In this document: in pieces, positions 13,766-24,535 of the stretch
Numbering within the stretch: the stretch's first letter is position 1
Layout: each line of letters opens with the position of its first letter
DNA from: Erythrophleum ivorense
Lineage: Eukaryota; Streptophyta; Magnoliopsida; Fabales; Fabaceae
Assembly: GCA_026724425.1 (NCBI GenBank)
Contig: JAIUCV010000007.1
Span: 26,592,569 to 26,656,568, forward strand
Direction: 5' to 3'
Length of the DNA: 64,000 bases
Notes under the pieces: model-generated
Told to the model about the DNA's origin: nothing
The model's input: only the letters and a program-made list of their open reading frames with translations
The model's database searches: none
Program-made: the position numbers and the translations under genes

Positions 13766-13938
13766 TGGAGAAATTAAGAGCAACTCAAATTGTTATTTGA
13801 TATCTCTTCAAATATATACAAGTTTGTATCTACGTTTCATTCCTATTTTCATTCCTTGTTTCTCGCATCTTATCTTAACCATACATTCGGTATCTAAACA
13901 AATTATATTTACATCTTAACGCACTTTATATTTCTTCA
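13766..13938 (-). repeat. Copia 3' LTR
   Basis: 173 bp, starting TGGAGAAATT and ending TTTCTTCA on the plus strand. It is longer than its partner because of a 12-bp duplication of the ATTCC-TATTTTC type near 13845 and a 2-bp indel. Confidence 0.93.
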
Positions 13939-13950
13939 CTTCCCCTCAAG
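13939..13950 (-). promoter_or_regulatory. Polypurine tract of the copia element
   Basis: The minus strand reads TTGAGGGGAAG immediately before the 3' LTR, where plus-strand DNA synthesis is primed. Confidence 0.85.
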
Positions 13951-16900
13951 TTAGTTTATGAAGATTTGCGATACCCAACTTGCCTACTAACGTCTCATAG
14001 CGCTCTCTCGGTAACGGCTTTGTGAACAGATCAGCTATTTGTTCCTTTGTCTGGATCTTAGTTGGTCTAACTTCATTGGATTGTACACGCTCATGGAAGA
14101 CAAGATTTCCTACTATGTAAATTGCTGCCTGGTTGTCACAATGCAATGTTGTGGGACCTTCTTGCTTTACTCCTAGTTCAATCATGAGCCATCTTAGCCA
14201 TATGATCTTGCTAATTGCCATTGCCATGGATCTATATTCTGCCTCAGCTGATGATCTTGCCACCACTGTCTATTCTTTGCTTTCCATAATATTGGTGATC
14301 TACCCAGACTTATAAAGTAGCCCGTGCATGATCTTCAAGTATCTCTGCAACCTCCCCAATCTACATTGCAAAAACCTTCTAGTTCCAAGTCTCCACTATT
14401 TGAAAGTAATATTCCTTGCCCCGCAATCCTTTTCACATATCTCAACTCAGTTGCATGCATGTGAGCTTCCTTGGGTGTTGCTACATACTGGCTTAAGGTG
14501 TTTACTGCAAACACAATATCTGGTCTCGTTATTGTTAAGTACAAGAGGCGCCCAACCAGTCTTCAATACCTTGCTTCGTCTATCTTTTCACTGTTTTCTA
14601 CTTCAGTGAATTTTCAGTTCTGCTCCATGGGAGTTGCACTCGGTCTACAAGCACTCATCTTCGCCTCCTTAAGTATGTCGAGAACATATTTCCTCTGGCT
14701 TAATACAATCCCTTCTGATGTTCTCGCTACCTCAATGCCCAAGAAGTACTTCAAAGGCCCCAAATCTTTGATGCTGAATTCTTTGTTAAGGAATGCCTTT
14801 ACTTCTCTTATCTTCTCTTCATCGTTGCCAGTCACTATCACGTCATCCACTTATATTAGTGCTGCAATGAACATGTTTCCCTCCTTGTAGGGGAATAACG
14901 AATAATCGGCCCTGGACTGCTTGAACCCAAAGTTTGTCAGAATGCTTGTGAATTTCTGATTCCAATTTCTTAAAGCTTGTTGAAGGCCATATAGTGATTT
15001 CTTAAGGCGACATACCCTATTATCCCCCGGTGCCTTAAATCCTTGTGGCACTTGCATATACACTTCTTCCTCAAGGTCTTTGTGTAGGAATGCGTTGTTT
15101 ACATCAAGTTGGTGCATGCCCCATCCTCTCTTCGCTACTATAGCTTATAGACTTCTAATTGTGACCAGTTTTGTAACAAGAGTGAAGGTTTCATGAAAAT
15201 CCTCACCTTCAACCTGTGTGAACCCACGAGCTACAAGCCTTGCCTTAAATCGTTTGATTTCCCCATTTAGCTTATATTTGATTTTGTATACCCATTTGGA
15301 ATCTACAACGGTTTTCCCTAGTGGCAGTACTTTAAGTGTCCACGTTCCAATTTTCTCCAAGGCTTCAATTTCATGTCTCATCACCTCACACCCACGTTCA
15401 TCCTTCTTTGCCTAAACATATGTCTTTGGCTAGTTGTTCTTGGTGATGGCTATCAAGTAAGCTTTGTGCGATGGTGAGAAATTATTATATGACACAAAGT
15501 TGGATAATGGATAAGCTACTTCATTGCCTGTTGGATGGTTTGGCTCTGTTTGCGTCAAGGAAGGTGGCAAATCTATCTCATATTCTCTAAATCTTTACGA
15601 TAGTTCTCGCATTCGTTGGCTCTTCCTTATTGGTCTCTGTTCTTCAATTTTTGTTCCTGTCTGACTATCTCCCATCTCCATGCTATTGCTCAGCTCATTC
15701 TCTTCATGTCTTTCTAACTCATTTTCTTCCCTTACTTCCATTCTTTCTTCATTTGCAACATGTCCTGTAGTTCTTTCTCCATCCTCGTACATAAACAGAT
15801 GGCCCCTTGTTATTGAGTGTTCTTCTTTCTCATGCATGATACCCTTAAACGAGCATTTGTTTTCTAAAAATCACACATTTCTTGAGATACGTATCTCCCC
15901 TTTTACTAAATCATATAATCGATAACCTTTTTGGCCCAATGGATATCCTACAAATATGCACGGTCTCCCCCTTTCTCCAAACTTGTCATCTTGTCTTTCA
16001 TTGTGCATGTAAGCCAAACATCCTAGAGCCTTCATATGGCCGTAACTAGGCTTTCTTCCCATTAACCTCTTATACGGTGTTATGTTCCCAATAGCTCCAG
16101 TTGGTAGTCTGTTCATTATATAAACTGTTGTGAGTGCGCACTCTCCCCAGAATTTTATAGGCAAACCTGCATGGAATCTGAGTGCCCTTGTAACCTCCAA
16201 AATTTGCCTATGCTTTTGTTCTACAACTCATTTTGTTGGGGAGTATAGACACATGAAGTTTGCAGCATTATACCCTTCTCACTGTAATATCTCTGCATGT
16301 AGTTACTTTTGAACTCCGTTCCATTATCCATTCTTATCATTTTCACCTTCTTCTCATATTGATTCTCCACCATGTTTAGGAAATTAACAAGAAGATCTTG
16401 CACTTGTGACTTATATTTCATTAGATATATCCATGTGGCCCTACTATAGTCATCTACTATCGTAAGAAAGTAATGTGCTCCTGATAAGGATAGTGTTTTA
16501 TAACTTCCCCAAATATCACAGTGTATAAGTTCAAAATAAGAATTGGTTTTTATTGAACTATCTTGAAATGGTAGCCTTGTTTGTTTGGCCTTTAAACATG
16601 AATCACAAACATCAATAGACTTATTTCTAATCATGCACTGATCTAATGGAATCTTATTCATCTTCTTATTCGACGGGTGCTCCAATCTGCAATGCCATAA
16701 ATTTGCATGATCTATTCTTTCTACTATCATTGCCACACTTCCTTTCCGCATTGGCTCAAGAAGATATAAGCCATCACAGTGCCTCCCCATTCCAATCAAG
16801 TGCTTCGTAGCTAAATCCTGTATCACACAATAATCAGTAGTGAATGTCATTGCACAATTATGGTCTTTGGTTATCTTGCTTACTAAAAGTAAATTGCATT

Positions 16901-17147
16901 TGAAGTTAGGAATCTTTAAAACTTCCTGAATCATCATCCCATTTGGTAGTCTTGTCTTTCCCACTCCTTCCATGAGTACGCTCTCGCCATTTGGGATCTT
17001 CACATAAGCCTTTTTAAGGTCCTCTTTCTCCCCAATTAGTTCCCCTTCACAGAGTATGTGTTCTGTACAACCTGAGTCAATCACCCAAGGTTTATCAAAG
17101 GGAAATTTAGCTGCCATGTTGGCCATTGGGGTTGCTTGTTGTGTCAT
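13946..17147 (-). pseudogene. Copia pol: protease, integrase, RT, RNase H, broken
   Basis: Domains in order on the minus strand. The protease active site is WVIDSGCTEHIL near 17078. The integrase zinc motif has H-x4-H and CDSC, followed by catalytic blocks containing DIWG and MDNGTEF; its frame stops just after QQNEL near 16221. The reverse transcriptase has KARLVARGFTQVEGEDFHET (about 15200-15260) and QLDVNNAFLHKDLEEEVYMQ. The RNase H region is SSAEAEYRSMA near 14240, ending at 13946. The active-site Tyr-Val-Asp-Asp is altered: the Tyr codon is TAA (about 14851-14853), so the enzyme is truncated at its catalytic motif. Several further frameshifts are present. Confidence 0.92.
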
Positions 17148-17180
17148 TCTTGTTTCCTCTGCTTCTTGGCCTAGTGACTC

Positions 17181-18202
17181 TCAACCTAAACTCTCCAATA
17201 GCTTTTCATACTGAGCATTGGTCAAGCCTGGTATTGGGCTCTCATCGTGATATACTTGGGCTGCTCTTGGTCCAGTTTTCTTCCCATTCCATGTCCCAAA
17301 CTTCCTGTCTCTTCCTCCCTTCTTCCAATCTGGTGGGTAGCCAATTATTTCATAGCAATTATTTTCAGTGTGTCCCACCTTTTGACAGTTAGTACACTTT
17401 GGCTTGTCTCTCCTACGTTCGTATCCTTCTCTACTCTGCTGCATTCTTTGAGCTTGAAAGGTTGATGCCTCAACCATCAATTTCTGAGTCACGGAGATGT
17501 TTCTCTGTTGTTCGTCTTGAGCTACCAGGTGATATGCATTCCTAAGGCTGATGAGTGGCTTGGTGCTTAGGATTTGAGTTCTCACCGTCCCAAATGCCTC
17601 ATCTAGTCCCATAAAAAACTCGTATAAATGCTCCTTTTCCTTCATCTCTGTCAATTTCTTCTACAAATTACACTTGCAGCCATTACATGTGCACTTTGGA
17701 CACAGTGTGATTGTATCTACCTCGTCCCAAATCGCCTTCAACTTTGTATAGTATGCTGATACGGACATCTTTTCCTGTCTAGTGTCTCTACCCTTCTTAG
17801 CTCATACGCTCTCGGTGCATTAGCTACTTCGAATCTTTCTCCGAGATCTGTCCACATTTCTTGTGCCATTTTTGCATAATGCACACTATTCCTGATCTCT
17901 TTATTCATGGCACTTTTCAGCCAACCCTTCACCATGGCGTTGCATCTCATCCATGGTGCTAGGTAAATTGAATCTGGCTTTGACATCTCTATGGACCCAT
18001 CTACGAATCCAATTTTGTTCTTTGCAAACAATGCATTACTCATGTCTCCAACCCATTCATTGTAGTTTTTGTCATTCAATAACTCACTGACGTAAATCTG
18101 GCCTGGATTGTCGGAGGCATGTATGTAGTATGGAGACATTGTATCTATCTCCATCATTGCGTTGATGTTTGCATCATTGGCTTCATTCATTGTAGATGCC
18201 AT
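17181..18202 (-). pseudogene. Copia gag (capsid/nucleocapsid), frameshifted
   Basis: The first in-frame ATG is at 18202 (MASTMNEANDAN). The frame is open to about 17738 and contains the copia gag pattern YNEWVGDMSNAL...GFVDGS...WMRCNAMVKGWL. A frameshift follows, and gag resumes at 17654 (LYEFFMGLDEAFGTVRTQIL). The CCHC zinc knuckle CTNCQKVGHTENNC lies at about 17355-17396. Gag normally forms the particle that packages element RNA. The frameshift near 17655-17740 prevents a full-length product. Confidence 0.88.
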
Positions 18203-18245
18203 GTTGAATACACAACTCAATTGCCATGACAGTTTCACAGGCTTT

Positions 18246-18257
18246 GCTCTGATACCA
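18246..18257 (-). promoter_or_regulatory. Primer-binding site, tRNA-iMet type
   Basis: On the minus strand this reads TGGTATCAGAGC, directly next to the 5' LTR. It is the standard plant copia primer site, complementary to the 3' end of initiator Met tRNA. Confidence 0.93.
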
Positions 18258-18416
18258 TGAAGAAATTAAGAGCAACTCAAATTGTTATTCGATATCTCCA
18301 AATATATACAGGTTTGTATTTACGTTTCGTTCCTTGTTTCTCGCATCTTATCTTAACCATACATTCAATATCTAAACAAATTATATTTACATCTTAACGC
18401 ACTTTATATTTCTTCA
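18258..18416 (-). repeat. Copia 5' LTR
   Basis: 159 bp, a direct copy of 13766-13938, followed on its right by the target duplication ataat. Confidence 0.93.
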
Positions 18417-18421
18417 ATAAT

Positions 18422-20429
18422 GGCTCCTAAAATATGTTTTGACATAGTGCTTCTCTATTAATTAAATGGATCTATTATCTTGATGATGGGTATACGTGTG
18501 GTAATATATATGAATTACAGGAATAAAAATAATAATAATAATTTTTAGCTAATAGCTAGTGTTATTATTATTGCAAGATTTTCTTTCTCTTAAAAAAAAT
18601 TATCTCTTCCACATTGAAAAATTGCGCAGCCCAAATTATCCCCTACACCCAAAGAGAAATAAAAAGGAATGAAAAAGTGTTGAAATTCCTAACCAAAATT
18701 CAAAAGTGCAAGTCGAGAGCATGATATGAATCTTGTCAATATTCAACATGATATGCCCATAAGACCATGACCGTATGGTATAGTTTAACATTCCGTGTGT
18801 TTGCTCAAGAAGGGCTTCTTCATTTCTGACTAGTATGTCCGAGTCAGACACCATGATGAGTAAGATAGATAGGTTTGTCTCTTAGGAATTCAATGCAAGA
18901 GCCTCGTTTTCCTTCCAGCAACATACATGGAATTTTCAATTAATTAAAGAGCTAGCTAGCTAGCTTGAGAAATGTGACGCCAATATGCGTTGAAATTTTC
19001 TTTCTTTCCTTTTGTTTAACATTTTCAGTGTTATTATATGTTAATTTATGAAAATTGCTTCTTAATTAAAATGGAAACATGATGGCCTTTATGATTTTGT
19101 GATAGCTTTGTTATTAATTATCAAAATATATAAAGCCATGTGTTTAACATATTCCTTCTCTCTTATTCTTTCTGAGAACATTAATTAATTAGATATTAGA
19201 CTTTACTACCTTGGTATACAAAATGTAAAAATAATGAGATCATGGAAAAAATGAAAAAAGTAATGATTATAAGAGGATAATAGATATTGTTCAAAAAATA
19301 TGTAAAGATAATCCTTTTATATAGGAATTACCAAATGGGTCATAAATTTTTCTTGCAATTGCAAAGTCCCCCCAATCCTTAAAAACTTATAATTTATCAC
19401 TTAATTTTTACTATCTAAAGTAGGTGTTAAATCTTACTAAATTAGACACATTACATCGCGTATGCCTTCAGACCATGCGAAAAGTCTCTTATAAATGCCT
19501 CCTCTTTATTTGATTAAGTCTCATATCTTATTGGTTAGTTGATCTAATGTTAGGAAGAAAATAGAATTATACGGGAGGACTGTGAGGAAAAATTGACGCA
19601 CTGGTAAAAAGAGAGTTATGTACAATATATACATATATTCAACTTAATTTAAAAATTGACGGCAAGGGGCGAGACCCTGTCAAATTTTAGATATCTGAAT
19701 CCGATATATGTAATATATATCCAATATTCATACTTGAAAATTGTTACATTTCTCATACCCAGCCACACCCAAAATATCTGATATCTAATTGGAGCCTCGA
19801 AATGTCCAAAAAAATCTTATAAATATTAGGATAATAGGTATCAAATAAAGAATATACGAAACACTCAATACTCATATTTACCTTCTAAACTTTCAATTTT
19901 TCAATTTGTATAATAGTTAATTACTTTTTCTGGAACGATTGTTAATTACTTCAAATAAGATACAAAAAAGTAATATAATAAAAAAATTAAGTAATTAATA
20001 AAGTTTGTGATATATAAATTTTTTTTATATATATGTATTTACTCTAATTGTTATATATTTTATAAGGTTATTGGGTATCCTGTACACGCGTTGGTATAAG
20101 ACAAATATCAAGTTTCAAAATATGTATCTCAATTTGCTAAAATCATTGCAGATATTGAAACACTACTGAATAATCTATTATTGACCTTGTTTTATTAACT
20201 TCATTACATTAATTTCCTAATTCAATTAGATTTAATGCCTAATTTAGACCCAAGAAAAAACTAATGCAATGAACCTAGAGGGTTAAGTGCAATTTTTTTT
20301 AGGTAGAATTACAATTTCCCCTTAATTAGTAATAATTTTAACATATAACCAGAGTTCAACACTAAAGGAACCCAAAGTCCTGGGTGTCTGCATTTTGTTC
20401 TTATTAACATAAAGTCATGGAATATATAC
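18422..20429. other. Intergenic DNA, no recognisable gene
   Basis: AT-rich. A 72-codon minus-strand frame at 18636-18854 has no family I recognise and no obvious splice partners, so I do not call it a gene. The segment from about 19640 to 20160 has recurring GATATCTGA/ATATCCAAT-type words and looks like decayed repeat DNA. Confidence 0.5.
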
Positions 20430-20437
20430 ACACAGAC

Positions 20438-20611
20438 CATGGTTTTAAATTGCGGTCCGCATCATGTGATGCGGCCGCAATATTGCTGTTGCGGCACTGA
20501 CCGCATCCGCATTTTTTGACCGCAACGCCCGCAATCCTTCTTATACCATCCGCAACGCCCGCAACCGCAATCGCAACGTAACCGCAACCGCAACCGCAAT
20601 TTAAAACCATG
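20438..20611. mobile_element. hAT-type MITE with GCGGTT-rich interior
   Basis: Perfect terminal inverted repeats, CATGGTTTTAAATTGCGG (20438-20455) and its complement (20594-20611), are flanked by a perfect 8-bp target duplication, acacagac (20430-20437 and 20612-20619). An 8-bp duplication and a CA..TG end indicate the hAT superfamily. The 174-bp element is non-coding. Its interior is far more GC-rich than the surroundings, being built of CCGCAACCGCAA-type units. It sits about 200 bp downstream of the stop of the peptide gene at 20817-21134. Confidence 0.93.
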
Positions 20612-20816
20612 ACACAGACATACATAACAAGAGATACCGTCCTAATTACATGCACAAATGGAATTGTAATCAAACAAGATTTGTTTATTCGTTCATTCGC
20701 TGTTTATGAACATACATGTATCAGAAAGCAATTGAAGTGCTAAGCCAGTTATTAATTAATTCACAATACTTCGATAGGTAGCCCTTCATGAACTGTAACA
20801 TTGCTGAATATATTGA

Positions 20817-21134
20817 CTAGGCAAAATCCAGAAAAGAGGGAGAAAAAGGAGGGGGAGGATGTAAAGCCTTGCTGGCGACGTTCATCTCATTGAAGGTGCA
20901 CGTTCCTGTGCTTCTTCCCGAAACCGTACTACAGCTGTTTGGAGCGGAAGGCCGAACTGGACCTCTCTGGAGGGACTGCAAAGACAACCGCACAACCCTA
21001 TTATTATTGAACCATTCTACTGCGTCACCTTGCAATGGCCTCATCATCACTCCAACTTCCACACAGCCAAACAAAACCATTACATTCATCAAGCAAATCA
21101 ACAAGCTTTTCATTGTCAACCCGACAAACCTCAT
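20817..21134 (-). CDS. Secreted peptide precursor, CTNIP/SCREW-like
   Basis: The 105-residue product starts at the ATG at 21134; Met8 is an alternative start. Residues 8-29 are a hydrophobic signal peptide. The rest is short: RPL at 32-34, Trp41, then the core SLQRGPVRPSAPNSC (residues 54-68), a second Cys79, and TFNEMNVAS. A C-terminal tail of Pro and aromatic residues follows. The architecture is signal peptide, variable region, then conserved Pro-rich core with two Cys. It matches my recollection of the CTNIP/SCREW phytocytokines, whose core resembles GPVPPSGP-C-TNIP...C-T-NEMNVA and which signal through the receptor kinase HSL3/NUT in immunity and water loss. The CTNIP block itself reads CSTVS here, so it is diverged. 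IDA-like or PIP-like are the alternatives. There is no intron, and a TATA-like box lies about 160 bp upstream. Confidence 0.62.
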   Translation of the reverse strand: MRFVGLTMKSLLICLMNVMVLFGCVEVGVMMRPLQGDAVEWFNNNRVVRLSLQSLQRGPVRPSAPNSCSTVSGRSTGTCTFNEMNVASKALHPPPPFSPSFLDFA

Positions 21135-21294
21135 TTTCGTATATGAAGGAAAAAGCTGGATGCGTTTTAAGAAAGAAAATCAATCAATCTTTTTTCTTTT
21201 TTGTTGAGCTGGGATGAGTATGCTGCTTGCAGTGTTAGTGGCTACTTAAAGAAGAAATTTTGACTGTATTCTTCTGTTTTTTCCACTTTGTTGC

Positions 21295-21301
21295 GTTTAT
21301 A
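21295..21301 (-). promoter_or_regulatory. TATA-like box of the first peptide gene
   Basis: The minus strand reads TATAAAC about 160 bp upstream of the ATG at 21134. This leaves room for a 5' leader of about 130 nt, similar to the neighbouring paralogue. Confidence 0.4.
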
Positions 21302-21309
21302 CTTTAAAT

Positions 21310-22735
21310 TAAGGCTTTACAAGAATATTTTCTGAAAATAAGACTGAGCTACTGTTGGAACTTAGAAAATTGAATGGGGTTAGAATGTAGGAAAGAGTGA
21401 AAGACACGTAATTAGAAGGGCAAAAACTCGTCATGTGAATGTGATTCAAAAGGTAGGGAAGGAAAGGAAAGGGAAGATCAGTGAATATACGACCCGACCC
21501 ACTGTTTTGTAAGAGAACTTTTACGTCAAAAGCAAGCTCTCCCTAAAGTTATAGGGAAAAGGTTCAATTTTACTCTCTTCCACAATTTTTCTTATTTATT
21601 TTGCCAAACGTATTCTCGCACACTGTTTCCGCTTTTCCACCTTCCACATTGGACGGCAGATCGTCCTCTCTGCCTCAAGTTACTGTTTTTCTTCTTAATT
21701 TATTTTTCTTAAGTGTTAAATTTTATAGTAAAACAAATTCTTTTCAAAGTGCCTTATCGTTGAACGATGCTTTTTAGATAGCGTTTTTTTTATTTTAATT
21801 TTTACATTTATTGTAAACTTTTCATTTAAATAATATTTTTAATAAAATAATTATGCTTAGAACAATGGTTATCTAATATAAAATTAGAATTTGTAACATG
21901 TGCGAATATATCAAAGTAATATATAACTTTCTTTTTAAGCATTGGAATTATATTATAAATTAGTTTTAATAAAATAATCATTATTTAAAAGATACATATA
22001 ATATTTTAAAATAAATAAATTGATTTGTATTTAAAAAAAAAAAAAAAAACAACGTGCCTACACCTAAAAATATTTTTTAATTATATAGGCATTATTTATT
22101 TTACTACGACTCTTCGTACTATGCTTGTAATATATCAAAATTTAATCGTTCAGGGTGCAGACGTCAAGGCAATGGACTTGTGTGCCAGCTACTATAAGAT
22201 GGGGAAAAGAAAAAGAACAAACCCGTGGATAAAAAACGAGAAATTCGACCAAACCGAACAGCCCTCAGACTATTGCTGGGTTATGTTCAGTTATCCTTAA
22301 TCATCGAATTTTTTCTACCAGCAGACATGGCACATATATAATTCATATAACATACGTCACCTGCTGATCTTTATTAGTAATTGTAACAAAAGTTGAAAGA
22401 ATAGGGCTATTATTGTGGCGGATGGGGAAATTGAATCATGCAGCATAATGCCACCAAAAAGATCAGGCTTAGGGTAATTAAATAACATGAAATTGAGCTA
22501 AAAGCATGTATCACATTATCGTTTTATTGAATTACAGCTTCTGTTAAATTTGTTACAATCATGGAATACGAATAAATTAAAACTAAACAAAAAAGGATTG
22601 CATGGGAACCCAACTACACTTGCTATCTATGGTTGCTCCCAGAAAGAAGACAATTAAAGAATGCAATGACCTAGCTTGTCATATAATTGCGATCCGAGAA
22701 CTTCAGGTCATATTGGTTGGATTGGAAGCCTTCGT
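21310..22735. other. Intergenic DNA between the two peptide genes
   Basis: The region contains the upstream region of the first peptide gene and the 3' region of the second. No other gene is recognised. A poly-A run at 22032-22049 and AT-rich DNA at 21700-22020 are present. A plus-strand frame at 22025-22300 looks incidental. Confidence 0.5.
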
Positions 22736-22742
22736 TTAGGAA

Positions 22743-22934
22743 TTAATGAATTGGATCGGGAGTTGACGGTGTGGAAGTGCCTCGTTGAAGCGACTGCAAA
22801 AGATGCCCACATGCCCTGAACCAATCGTCATCTTCCAGTGGCCTTGCTGCGCCAAATTGAGCAGAATCAACCAGTATGACGAAGATAATGACCAGTACAA
22901 GTGTGAAGAGGGTGTTCCTGTGAGAGAAAGCCAT
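22743..22934 (-). CDS. Small secreted peptide precursor, paralogue lacking the Cys core
   Basis: The 63-residue product starts at the ATG at 22934, in a good plant context (ATGGCT). Residues 1-24 are a strong signal peptide ending VDSA. The mature part reads ARPLEDDDWFRACGHLLQSLQRG, written here in two pieces: RPLEDDDW (31-38) and HLLQSLQRG (44-52). It ends STPSTPDPIH. The RPL, W and LQSLQRG blocks match the gene at 20817-21134 in order and spacing, so the two look like tandem paralogues. This one lacks the two C-terminal Cys and stops at PSTPDPIH, an ending that recalls the CLE pattern P-S-G-P-D-P-L-H with Gly replaced by Thr. It could therefore be a diverged CTNIP-like peptide or a CLE-like one. 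No frameshift restoring the Cys tail is visible downstream. Confidence 0.62.
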   Translation of the reverse strand: MAFSHRNTLFTLVLVIIFVILVDSAQFGAARPLEDDDWFRACGHLLQSLQRGTSTPSTPDPIH

Positions 22935-23103
22935 GAATTAATCTTGTAACTAATTAAACAAAACAAATTGAAATGTTCTTTTTGTGCTTCGAAGTGCTGT
23001 ACTCTGTTTTGGTTTTGGTCTAGCAAGCTCTTAATTGAAAGAGTTTGGTACGTATAGAATAATTTTGATGGGCTTGGGAATGTGTTTGATGAAAGGAGGC
23101 CAG

Positions 23104-23115
23104 GCATATATATAG
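23104..23115 (-). promoter_or_regulatory. TATA box of the second peptide gene
   Basis: The minus strand reads CCTATATATATG about 170 bp upstream of the ATG at 22934, the normal TATA spacing for a leader of roughly 140 nt. Confidence 0.6.
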
Positions 23116-23119
23116 GCAT

Positions 23120-24274
23120 GGTGGCTTCAGCACTATTTTATTCGTGAAAAATGAGGCTATGAATGGAACAGTATGCCCTTTGGTGATTTTTAATTCGATC
23201 GATTAGTTTGACCAAGAATGCTTTGAAGGTTGAAATATTGAAATCAGATATACTGCTTGACCAATATATTTATTGAACAAATCAAATGCATCACTCCAAC
23301 TAAACCATTGTATACGCGCAGACTGTGTCGGAAAACGACTATCCTATTCATGTTAAATAAAGTCATTTGGTTTTAATAAATGTCGTTAATCACCTTGAGT
23401 TGATTGATCTTTTACTTACAAAAATAACTAATAAAAAAACTAGCTAAAAGTCCCTGCAATGCACAGTATGTCTCAGCAAGAATTCGACATTTAAATTTAT
23501 ATTATTTATTTATTTTAGTTGAACACCATAATTTTATTCACCAATAACTATAAACAAAATATTGTGCCCAATTATTCTTAAAATACACTATTCTAAACAT
23601 ATGTTAATATAATAACCTGAAGCTTATCAACACTCTAACTATGAATTTATATAATCAAAATAATAGGTTTAAGTTGGAGAATCTTTCAAATACATCGGTA
23701 AGAAAAATTAACTATCTTCCTACCATATTTTTAGGTTCCCAACTTATCAAAGGCACTTAGTCCCAATTAAAACAGTACCATTCAATTACATACTTAACAG
23801 CATCTTGCTACAAATCTCTCATGGGACTAAGATTACATCGCCAGTGGGAGACATCTTGTTGACAAACTTGACAAGCAAAAAGAAAAAGCTAAAATATGCT
23901 CATTAGTGTAAGAAGTATCCTCTACTAATCAATTATACAAAGTTTTCAAAACTTAAACTAATCAAATATTTCAACTATCAATTATTTAGTGTTTAGCCCC
24001 TACAATGCATAAATATTTATTTATTTATAAAATATATATTATAATATTTAATTTTAATTTATTCAACAATCGTATTGCATATAATTCATTTTTAATATGT
24101 ACTGAATTAATTATCAACAAATTATCTTGTCGAATTTATGACATTAGAAAAAAATTTCAGACTCAATTAATGATAAATATAGATTTATTATGACACATAA
24201 GATAAGCAAAAAAAATAAGACGATCTAAAGGGGAAAGCTCAAGACTCAAAATTATAGATTTATATAAGAACTTG
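23120..24274. other. Intergenic DNA with a repeat copy
   Basis: No gene is recognised. The segment 23440-23715 is a direct copy of 24275-24535. Confidence 0.5.
23440..23715. repeat. Dispersed repeat, direct copy of 24275-24535
   Basis: Shared words in order include atgtctca, gacattta, ttttagttgaa, ttaatataataa, cctga, aacactctaact and tttatataatcaa. A third, inverted copy is at about 27380-27480, so this is a multi-copy family. Confidence 0.7.
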
Positions 24275-24535
24275 TATAACGCATGATATGTCTCACCGAG
24301 GATTTGACATTTAGATTTATATTTTTTGATTGTTTTAGTTGAATACAATATTTCTATGCAACAGTACTTTAAACTAAATATTGTGCAAAGTTGTTCTTAA
24401 AACCAAGTATTATGAATATATATTAATATAATAAACCTGAAAATTACCAACACTCTAACTAGAATTTATATAATCAAGGTAGTTTTAAGTTAGAGAGCTT
24501 TTCAAATATACCAGTAAGAAAAATGAGGCATACAA
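24275..24535. repeat. Dispersed repeat, second copy
   Basis: A direct copy of 23440-23715. Its right half is also the outer end of the large palindrome. Confidence 0.7.

Larger units (their letters stand above)
13766..18416 (-). mobile_element. Complete but dead Ty1/copia retrotransposon
   Basis: A 4.65-kb element on the minus strand. It is bounded by direct LTRs that begin TG and end CA, with a perfect 5-bp target duplication (ataat at 13761-13765 and 18417-18421). A primer-binding site matching initiator Met tRNA adjoins the 5' LTR (right side). A polypurine tract adjoins the 3' LTR (left side). Gag, protease, integrase, reverse transcriptase and RNase H follow in copia order but are broken by stops and frameshifts. 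The LTRs are unusually short (159-173 bp) and differ by about eight substitutions plus two small indels, so the insertion is not recent. Confidence 0.95.

Noticed and set aside
18636..18854. 72-codon minus-strand frame starting MVSDSDILVRNEEALLEQ
   Set aside because: It reads like a possible exon relic, but I recognise no family and see no splice partners or promoter.
20404..20673. 89-codon minus-strand frame with Cys-Gly repeats
   Set aside because: It spans the hAT MITE; the CGCGCG residues are just the translation of its GCGGTT repeats.
22025..22300. 91-codon plus-strand frame between the peptide genes
   Set aside because: It starts in a poly-A run giving a Lys string, has no signal peptide or motif, and lies between the two peptide genes.
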